The notes under the pieces: generated by a model
The model's database searches: none
Seen by the model: the letters and a program-made list of their open reading frames with translations, nothing else
What the model was told of the DNA's origin: nothing
Made by a program: the position numbers and the translations under genes
Assembly: GCA_937863185.1 (NCBI GenBank)
Contig: CALMEG010000122.1
Location: forward strand, 1 to 34,030
DNA: 34,030 nucleotides
Source of the DNA: an uncultured Paracoccaceae bacterium
GTDB lineage: Bacteria > Pseudomonadota > Alphaproteobacteria > Rhodobacterales > Rhodobacteraceae
Direction of reading: 5' to 3'
Shown here: positions 29,471 through 34,030 of the stretch, piece by piece
Numbering within the stretch: position 1 is the first letter of the stretch
Layout of the letters: each line of letters starts with the position of its first letter

Positions 29471-30196
29471 TCAGAACGGCAACAGAACGTCTGCGACCTG
29501 CTGGCCGATGCGGGGTTGCTGCACATCCGTGATCTGCCCGCGGCCGCCATAGGCGATCCGCGCGCCGGCGATCTTGTCATAGGTCACCTCGTTCTGGCGG
29601 CTGACATCTTCGGGGCGGACGAAGCCGGTCACCACAAGCTCGCGCACCTCGAAATTCACGCGCACCTCCTGGCTGCCCTGAATGCGCAGAACGCCATTGG
29701 GCAGGCGATCGAGGATCGTGGCGGCCACGCGCAGGGTCAGCTTTTCCTTGCGCGCAACCGAGCCGTTTCCCTTGTAGGAGGATTGCGAATTCGTCTCATA
29801 GGCGTCTGCCATGCTGGCCCCGTCGGGCAGGCGCTGATCCAGGCGCTGCGGAATCCCGAGCATGGCCGGAATGCCCATGGAATCCGAGCCGCTCCGGCTG
29901 CGCCCCGTGCTGTTGGAGATTTCGGCCTTGTCGTCGATTTCGATCACGACGGTCAGGATGTCGCCACGAGCCGCCGCGCGGCGATCCCCCAGAAGCGAGC
30001 CGCGCCCGCCCGACCAGAGCGACGCCTCGGTCGCGCCGCTTGTCGCTTGGGCGTTTTGCGGCATCGGGGCGCTGGTCATCGCAAAGAACTCGTTCCCGGT
30101 TTCCACCGGGGTGAAATCCGGGGCCTTGCCCACCTCTTCCAGGCGCTGGCAGGCGCTGAACGCAAGGGTGCAGGCGGCGATCAAGAGAATACGCAT
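29471..30196 (-). CDS. flgH: Flagellar L-ring protein FlgH
   Basis: Outer-membrane lipoprotein of 241 residues that forms the L-ring bushing around the rod. The signal ends in a lipobox-like LAFSAC with Cys16 as the lipidated residue (Phe at -3 is slightly unusual). SLWSGGRGSLLGDRRAAARGDILTVVIEIDDKAEISNSTGRSR is the FlgH signature, and the beta-rich remainder ends VTYDKIAGARIAYGGRGQITDVQQPRIGQQVADVLLPF, the normal C-terminus. It lies between flgA and fliL2 in the leftward unit. The P-ring gene flgI is not present here. Confidence 0.96.
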   Translation of the reverse strand: MRILLIAACTLAFSACQRLEEVGKAPDFTPVETGNEFFAMTSAPMPQNAQATSGATEASLWSGGRGSLLGDRRAAARGDILTVVIEIDDKAEISNSTGRSRSGSDSMGIPAMLGIPQRLDQRLPDGASMADAYETNSQSSYKGNGSVARKEKLTLRVAATILDRLPNGVLRIQGSQEVRVNFEVRELVVTGFVRPEDVSRQNEVTYDKIAGARIAYGGRGQITDVQQPRIGQQVADVLLPF

Positions 30197-30212
30197 TCGA
30201 AATCTTCCTGTG

Positions 30213-30641
30213 CTAATCCACGAGCGCCGCGCCCGTTGGCGTGACCGTGGCGGTAAGGGTTGCCTTGGAATCGAGGTTCATCACGCGAATCCGCGCACCC
30301 GCGGCGCCGCGCTCCAGCGCGCGGGCTTCGGTTTCTATGCTGAGCGCGCCGCGGCGATAGAGCAGCGGCACGATCTGGTTGCGCTCGATCATCGCGGGTG
30401 GGCCCAGGTCGGCGGCATGCAGCGGCCGGCCGGCATAGACCGTGATGCGGGTTTCCAGCCCCAAGGCATCGTCGGGGCGCGAAAGCGCTCCGGGCGCGGC
30501 GCTGTCCGATACCGTCACATCGGCAGGGCCGATCACCGTATTGGCGCGCAGGGTCCGCGCGGCCAGCAGGGTTTCGCCCCGTGCGGCGGGCGCCGCAAGA
30601 ACGGCCAGGACACAGCCTGTCAGGGCAAGCCGGAGGATCAT
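30213..30641 (-). CDS. flgA: Flagellar P-ring assembly chaperone FlgA
   Basis: Periplasmic chaperone of 142 residues for FlgI. The signal peptide is about 1-22 (ALTGCVLAVLAAPAARG). The SAF-type domain begins LLAARTLRANTVIGPADVTVSD and continues with GRPLHAADLGPPAMIERNQIVPLLYRRGALSIETEARALERGAAGARIRVMNLDSKATLTATVTPTG, the strongly conserved FlgA C-terminal segment. At 142 residues it is the short alphaproteobacterial form; enterobacterial FlgA is about 220. The ATG overlaps the flgG stop by one base (TGATG). Confidence 0.93.
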   Translation of the reverse strand: MILRLALTGCVLAVLAAPAARGETLLAARTLRANTVIGPADVTVSDSAAPGALSRPDDALGLETRITVYAGRPLHAADLGPPAMIERNQIVPLLYRRGALSIETEARALERGAAGARIRVMNLDSKATLTATVTPTGAALVD

Positions 30642-31426
30642 CAGCGCACCTGTGTCGTTGCACCAAGCATCTGGTCGGCGGCGGTGATCACCTTGGCGTT
30701 CAGTTCGTAGCCGCGCTGCGCCTTGATCAGTTCGGTAATCTCGCGCACCGGATCGACCGAGCTTTCCTCAAGATAGCCCTGCCGCAATGTGCCCAGCCCG
30801 TCCTCGCCGGGGGCCGAGACATTGGCCGGACCCGACGCCCCGGTTTCCAGAAACAGGTTCGACCCGATCGCCTCCAGCCCCTTTTCGTTGGTAAAGCTTG
30901 CCAGCGTGAACTGGCCCAGCATCTCGGGTTCGACCCGGTCGTTGAAATAGGCATAGACCTCGCCCGCGGCATTGATCGAAAGGGCGCGCGCATCGGCGGG
31001 GATGGTGATGTCGGGCACCACGGGATGGCCGTCCGAGGTGCCGATCTGGCCGTCCCCCGAACGTTTCAGGCCGCCATCGCGGGTATATGCGGAAAGGCCC
31101 GAAGGCAGCGTGACCTCAAGATAGCCGTGCCCGTCGATGGCAAGATCCAGATCGCCGCCGGTCGCCGAAAGCGACCCCTGCGCCAGGTTGACCGTCACCG
31201 CCGAGGGCCGGACGCCAAGGCCAAGCTGCACCCCGGTCGGCACCACGGTGCCGTCATTGGCGGTGATCGCGCCGGGCCGCGTCATCTGCTGATAGTGCAG
31301 ATCGGCGAATTCCGCGCGGCGGGCGTTGTAGCCCGTGGTGGACATGTTGGCGAGGTTGTTCGAAATGACCTCGACCCGCATCTGTTGCGCGCTCATGCCG
31401 GTGGCGGCGATCTGAAGGGCTCGCAT
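30641..31426 (-). CDS. flgG: Flagellar distal rod protein FlgG
   Basis: Distal rod subunit of 261 residues, the usual length of about 260. The N-terminal rod/hook motif reads MRALQIAATGMSAQQMRVEVISNNLANMSTTGYNARRAEFADL. The central FlgG fold includes LGLGVRPSAVTVNLAQGSLSATGGDLDLAIDGHGYLEV, and the C-terminal helix VREITELIKAQRGYELNAKVITAADQML completes the coiled coil. LHYQQMTRPG near residue 45 corresponds to the L-stretch region that keeps the distal rod straight. Exported by the type III gate, without a cleaved signal. Confidence 0.97.
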   Translation of the reverse strand: MRALQIAATGMSAQQMRVEVISNNLANMSTTGYNARRAEFADLHYQQMTRPGAITANDGTVVPTGVQLGLGVRPSAVTVNLAQGSLSATGGDLDLAIDGHGYLEVTLPSGLSAYTRDGGLKRSGDGQIGTSDGHPVVPDITIPADARALSINAAGEVYAYFNDRVEPEMLGQFTLASFTNEKGLEAIGSNLFLETGASGPANVSAPGEDGLGTLRQGYLEESSVDPVREITELIKAQRGYELNAKVITAADQMLGATTQVR

Positions 31427-31437
31427 ATCGGGACTCC

Positions 31438-32154
31438 TTATCGGGTGAGGGTGGATATCGTGCTGCGGATGCGTTCGTCTTCGCGGTCGAGGAAGTTCTG
31501 GCCCATCTCATAGGCGCGCTGCACCTCGATCATGCGCGCGATTTCCGAGATCGCATCGACGTTGGAATCCTCGAGAAACCCCTGAAGCAGGGTCGCATTC
31601 TCGACCGGCTCAAGCTCGGTGTCGAAGGCAAGGCGGGTTCCGCTTTCATGCGTTAGTGTGGTGGGATCGGCAGGGCGGAAGACCCCGACCTGCGCGATCG
31701 GGCCATCCCCGGACGAAAGCGTCCCATCCTGCGACAGCCGGATGGTGCCCGCGTCGGGCGGTAGTAGGATCGGCGCGCCGCCCGCATCCAGCAGCCGGTA
31801 GCCGTCGGTCGTGACCAGTTCGCCCTCTGCCGAGGCGGTGAAATTGCCCGCCCGCGTTAGGCGGTTGCCCTGCGGGGTTTCGATCTGGAAAAACCCCTCG
31901 CCCTCGATTGCGAAATCAAGGCTGCCTCCGGTCGCGCTGAGCGGACCCTGCGACTGGTTGATGCTGCGGGCATCGGCATGGGCCATGGACAGCGAGGGCC
32001 CTCCGGCCCCAAGGGCCGCGACATGTTCGGCAAAGATCAGGCCTTCCCGGCGGAACCCGGTTGTCGAGACATTGGCGATGTTGTTGGCAACCACGCGCAT
32101 CTCGTGCATCAGGCCGGACTGGCGGGTCAGCGTGGTATAGAAGGCGTTGTCCAT
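31438..32154 (-). CDS. flgF: Flagellar proximal rod protein FlgF
   Basis: Proximal rod subunit of 238 residues. The N-terminus has MRVVANNIANVSTTGFRREGLIFAEH, the rod-family motif. The core has ARSINQSQGPLSATGGSLDFAIEGEGFFQIETPQGNRLTRAGNFTASAEGELVTTDGYRLLD, characteristic of FlgF, and the C-terminus LEDSNVDAISEIARMIEVQRAYEMGQNFLDREDERIRSTI. It lies 11 bp upstream of flgG and 1 bp after fliQ in the leftward unit. Confidence 0.96.
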   Translation of the reverse strand: MDNAFYTTLTRQSGLMHEMRVVANNIANVSTTGFRREGLIFAEHVAALGAGGPSLSMAHADARSINQSQGPLSATGGSLDFAIEGEGFFQIETPQGNRLTRAGNFTASAEGELVTTDGYRLLDAGGAPILLPPDAGTIRLSQDGTLSSGDGPIAQVGVFRPADPTTLTHESGTRLAFDTELEPVENATLLQGFLEDSNVDAISEIARMIEVQRAYEMGQNFLDREDERIRSTISTLTR

Positions 32155-32155
32155 C

Positions 32156-32422
32156 CTATCCTCCGATCATCAGGGGAATGATGCGGTCTGCGAAGAAGGA
32201 CCGGAGGGTTTCCGTCATGAAGGACATCGAAACCCAGAAGACGACCAGCATCGCGCCCACCTTGGGCACGAAGGTCAGCGTCATTTCCTGCACCGAGGTC
32301 AGGGCCTGAAAAAGGCCGATCGCCACTCCGACGACAAGCGCGACCGCCAGCATCGGCGCGGACATCATCACCGCGATCCAGAGGCCCGCGCGCAATGTGT
32401 CGAAGAGAACCGCTTCCTGCAT
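32156..32422 (-). CDS. fliQ: Flagellar export gate protein FliQ
   Basis: Small two-helix membrane subunit of the export pore, 88 residues. The first helix region LRAGLWIAVMMSAPMLAVALVVGVAIGLFQALTSVQEMTLTFVPK carries the conserved Gln-x-x-Thr and Gln-Glu-x-Thr-Leu-x-Phe-x-Pro-Lys elements. The second helix is VGAMLVVFWVSMSFM. It sits between fliE and flgF, 3 bp from fliE. Its partners FliP and FliR are in the other units. Confidence 0.96.
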   Translation of the reverse strand: MQEAVLFDTLRAGLWIAVMMSAPMLAVALVVGVAIGLFQALTSVQEMTLTFVPKVGAMLVVFWVSMSFMTETLRSFFADRIIPLMIGG

Positions 32423-32425
32423 GGC

Positions 32426-32719
32426 TTACACCGGCATCCGCAGGATTTCCTGATAGGCCTCGACCACCTTGTTGCGCACCGTCACGGCGGTCTCGACGGC
32501 AAGCTCGGTCGCCGCGAGGGCCTGTACCAGCGCATGGGGGTCGGCATTCCCGACCATCGCGGCTTTCGCGGTCTGCTCGCTGTGCTGAAGCGTTTCGGCA
32601 AAGCTGCCGGCGATCCTGGCCAGACCTGCCTGCGGGTCGGGGGCATGGGTCGGTTTGGGTGCGGCGGCCTGGCGGGCCTGCGTATAGCCCTGGGTTGCAA
32701 ATGACGTGCGCAAGTCCAT
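32426..32719 (-). CDS. fliE: Flagellar hook-basal body protein FliE
   Basis: Adaptor of 97 residues joining the MS ring/export gate to the proximal rod. The conserved C-terminal half is clear: SFAETLQHSEQTAKAAMVGNADPHALVQALAATELAVETAVTVRNKVVEAYQEILRMPV, including the Asp-Pro-His and the VRNKVVEAYQEI-x-RM ending of the family. A full consensus ribosome site (AAGGAGGT on the minus strand) precedes the ATG. It follows flgC by 16 bp, the usual flgB-flgC-fliE order. Confidence 0.95.
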   Translation of the reverse strand: MDLRTSFATQGYTQARQAAAPKPTHAPDPQAGLARIAGSFAETLQHSEQTAKAAMVGNADPHALVQALAATELAVETAVTVRNKVVEAYQEILRMPV

Positions 32720-32735
32720 TCTGGACCTCCTTATC

Positions 32736-33128
32736 TTAACGGCGGAGAAGATCGAGCAGGGCCGAGGACATCTGCCGGGCTTGATCGAACATCTTCAGAT
32801 TCGCCTCGTAACTGCGCTGCGCCTCGCGGGCGTCGGCGATTTCGATGACCAGATCGACATTGGACCCCGCGTAATAGCCGCCCGCATCGGCAAGCGGATG
32901 CGACGGATCGTGGATCCGGGGAAGGGGGCTGCGATCAAGCTCGGTCGGGCCGGCCCTTACGGCACCCGTGGCGCGGCCGTGGTCGAACTCTGCCTCGAAG
33001 GCGATCGTCTTGCGGTGATATCCGGGGGTATCGGCATTCGCGATGTTTTCCGAAACATGGCGTAGCCGCATGGCCTGGGCGCGCAGCCCCGAGGCCGAAG
33101 TTGCCAGGGCATCCGAGAAATCGGCCAT
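32736..33128 (-). CDS. flgC: Flagellar proximal rod protein FlgC
   Basis: Rod subunit of 130 residues. The N-terminal motif is LATSASGLRAQAMRLRHVSENIANADTPGYHRKTI. The central SNVDLVIEIADAREAQRSYEANLKMFDQARQMSSALLDLL is the FlgC C-terminal helix with the conserved Arg-Ser-Tyr-Glu-Ala-Asn. ATG 33128 was chosen; an in-frame GTG at 33134 would overlap the flgB stop by 4 bp and add two residues, and the choice is not certain. It lies directly downstream of flgB. Confidence 0.95.
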   Translation of the reverse strand: MADFSDALATSASGLRAQAMRLRHVSENIANADTPGYHRKTIAFEAEFDHGRATGAVRAGPTELDRSPLPRIHDPSHPLADAGGYYAGSNVDLVIEIADAREAQRSYEANLKMFDQARQMSSALLDLLRR

Positions 33129-33130
33129 CT

Positions 33131-33517
33131 TCACCCCCGTCCGAGGCTGGCGCGCAGCACGTTCATTGAGGATTTGTAGATCGCAAGCGCCCGGTCGTGC
33201 TGCCGCCTGACCTCGACCGCCTTGACCATCTCTGCCTCCAGCGAGACCGAGTTGCCGTTGGGGGAAAGATCCGTGTCCAGGCGGGAGATGCGGGGCGAGG
33301 CCCCGCCTTCCGGACCGGCTGTCAGGTGGCCCGCGCGGGTGGCCGCCATGCCGGTTTCCGCACCGCTGCCGTAGATCTGGGAAAAGGGCGATACATCGCG
33401 TGCGCGATAACCGGGCGTGTCGGCATTGGCGATATTCTGCGACACGATGTTCTGGCGCAGCGCCGCATGGCGCGCCATCGCCTGCGCCATCGACATGATC
33501 TCAAGGTTTTCGAACAT
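33131..33517 (-). CDS. flgB: Flagellar proximal rod protein FlgB
   Basis: Rod subunit of 128 residues and first gene of the leftward unit. The N-terminal MAQAMARHAALRQNIVSQNIANADTPGYRARDVSPF is the rod motif. NGNSVSLEAEMVKAVEVRRQHDRALAIYKSSMNVLRASLG is the C-terminal FlgB helix with the conserved Asn-x-Val-Ser/x-Glu-x-Glu pattern. AGGAGAAG lies upstream of the ATG. It is divergent from fliI, with a CtrA-type site in the 79-bp gap. Confidence 0.95.
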   Translation of the reverse strand: MFENLEIMSMAQAMARHAALRQNIVSQNIANADTPGYRARDVSPFSQIYGSGAETGMAATRAGHLTAGPEGGASPRISRLDTDLSPNGNSVSLEAEMVKAVEVRRQHDRALAIYKSSMNVLRASLGRG

Positions 33518-33538
33518 CGGGGCTTCTCCTCCGAGCTA

Positions 33539-33553
33539 TCAACCAAGGCTTAA
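33539..33553. promoter_or_regulatory. CtrA-type binding site in the flgB/fliI divergent region
   Basis: TCAA-N7-TTAA has one mismatch to the CtrA consensus TTAA-N7-TTAA. It lies 22 bp upstream of flgB and 43 bp upstream of fliI. A possible -10 for fliI, TTTAGA (33564-33569), follows 10 bp later. The arrangement parallels the site between fliF and fliL. Confidence 0.55.
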
Positions 33554-33596
33554 GAACGAATCATTTAGAAAACCTTTCGAGGGAAAGGAGGCCGGA

Positions 33597-34030
33597 ATGG
33601 CGCTTGAAGGTCTGGAACTGCTGCGGTCCGAGATTCAGGGGCTGGCACCCGCGCGGCTGATCGGACAGGTCACCGAAATCGGCGGGGGCGTCGTGGGGGC
33701 CTCCGGCCTTTCCGTGCGGGCGGTGATCGGGGACCGGGTGTCCATCCTGCGCAGCGATGGCCCGGAAGTCGGGGCCGAAATCGTGGCGCTTTGCGCGCAG
33801 GGCGCCACGCTTCTGCCCGACGGAATGTCATCCGGAATCGCCATCGGGGACCGGATCGCGCTGCAAGGCGCATGCGGTATCGCCCCGCATGACAGCTGGA
33901 TCGGCCGCGTCGTCGATCCGGTCGGGCGGGCGCTGGACGGCCGCCCGCTGCAACGCGGCATGGCCGAGCGCGATTTGCGTGCCGCCCCGCCGGTGGCAAC
34001 CCGCCGCCGCTGCCTTGGTGCGCGGCTTTC
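33597..34030 (+). CDS. fliI: Flagellum-specific export ATPase FliI, 3'-truncated by the window edge
   Basis: N-terminal 144 residues of the ATPase that energises and unloads flagellar export substrates at the gate. The start ATG 33597 has GGAAAGGAGG upstream. The beta-barrel domain is recognisable: ARLIGQVTEIGGGVVGASGLSVRAVIGDRVSI, then GDRIALQGACGIAPHDSWIGRVVDPVGRALDGRPL. The Gly-Arg-Val-Val-Asp-Pro-x-Gly-x-x-x-Asp-Gly string is shared with F1-ATPase and FliI families. It ends near LGARL, just before the region leading to the Walker A motif, which is outside the window. It opens a rightward unit that may include fliJ and others. Confidence 0.93.
   Translation, partial: MALEGLELLRSEIQGLAPARLIGQVTEIGGGVVGASGLSVRAVIGDRVSILRSDGPEVGAEIVALCAQGATLLPDGMSSGIAIGDRIALQGACGIAPHDSWIGRVVDPVGRALDGRPLQRGMAERDLRAAPPVATRRRCLGARL

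Noticed and set aside
1-34030. CRISPR arrays, tRNA/rRNA genes, insertion sequences, phage or toxin-antitoxin genes
   Set aside because: No regularly spaced repeats, transposase motifs, cloverleaf-like segments or integrase genes were seen on either strand.

Overview
The window is GC-rich chromosomal DNA of an alphaproteobacterium, most likely a Rhodobacterales (Rhodobacteraceae/Paracoccaceae) member. This rests on gene order and protein character: a flagellar block with fliF-fliH-fliN-fliP facing away from fliL-DUF-motE-motA, flhA-fliR-flhB in a row, flgB-flgC-fliE-fliQ-flgF-flgG-flgA-flgH-fliL in a row, and CtrA-type half-site pairs in both divergent flagellar promoter regions. I cannot name a genus. 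About 40 genes are packed tightly, often with 1-4 bp stop/start overlaps. No tRNA, rRNA, CRISPR, insertion sequence or phage gene was seen. No stretch longer than 300 bp lacks a gene; the longest gap, 10853-11122, is an AT-rich regulatory region.

Bases 1-3756 (+): a probable catabolic operon with the C-terminal part of a Gfo/Idh/MocA dehydrogenase, an AEC-type permease, and a QuiC/QsuB-like fusion of a sugar-phosphate-isomerase-type barrel to an HPPD-like VOC domain. The set suggests uptake and oxidation of a quinate/shikimate-like or cyclitol compound. The barrel lacks one expected metal ligand (Gly165 in place of Asp).

Bases 3764-9523: an efflux island. A TetR repressor is divergent from an EmrA/EmrB-type pair, with two copies of the same palindrome between them. 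A second MFS exporter with a soluble C-terminal domain and a PACE-family exporter follow.

Bases 9548-15921: housekeeping and redox genes. These are dadA, a mesaconyl/itaconyl-CoA hydratase-like gene, an overlapping operon of ferredoxin-reductase-type flavoprotein, rsmD and a HAD hydrolase, a Prx5-type peroxiredoxin, a glutathione S-transferase and a pterin carbinolamine dehydratase.

Bases 16009-34030: the flagellar block. Four transcription units leave two divergent control regions. From 19203-19321, fliF-fliH-fliN-fliP runs leftward and fliL1-(small coiled-coil)-motE-motA-(714-aa periplasmic protein)-lytic transglycosylase-flhA-fliR-flhB-(114-aa protein) runs rightward. From 33518-33596, flgB-flgC-fliE-fliQ-flgF-flgG-flgA-flgH-fliL2 runs leftward and fliI runs rightward out of the window. 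The two inward-facing units converge at 28953-28979. The block supplies the MS ring, the whole export gate, rod proteins, L-ring, P-ring chaperone and one stator subunit. fliG, fliM, motB, flgI, hook and filament genes must lie elsewhere. The least understood parts are the 714-aa AMIN-like/helical-repeat protein beside motE and motA, the two small coiled-coil proteins and the two fliL paralogues.
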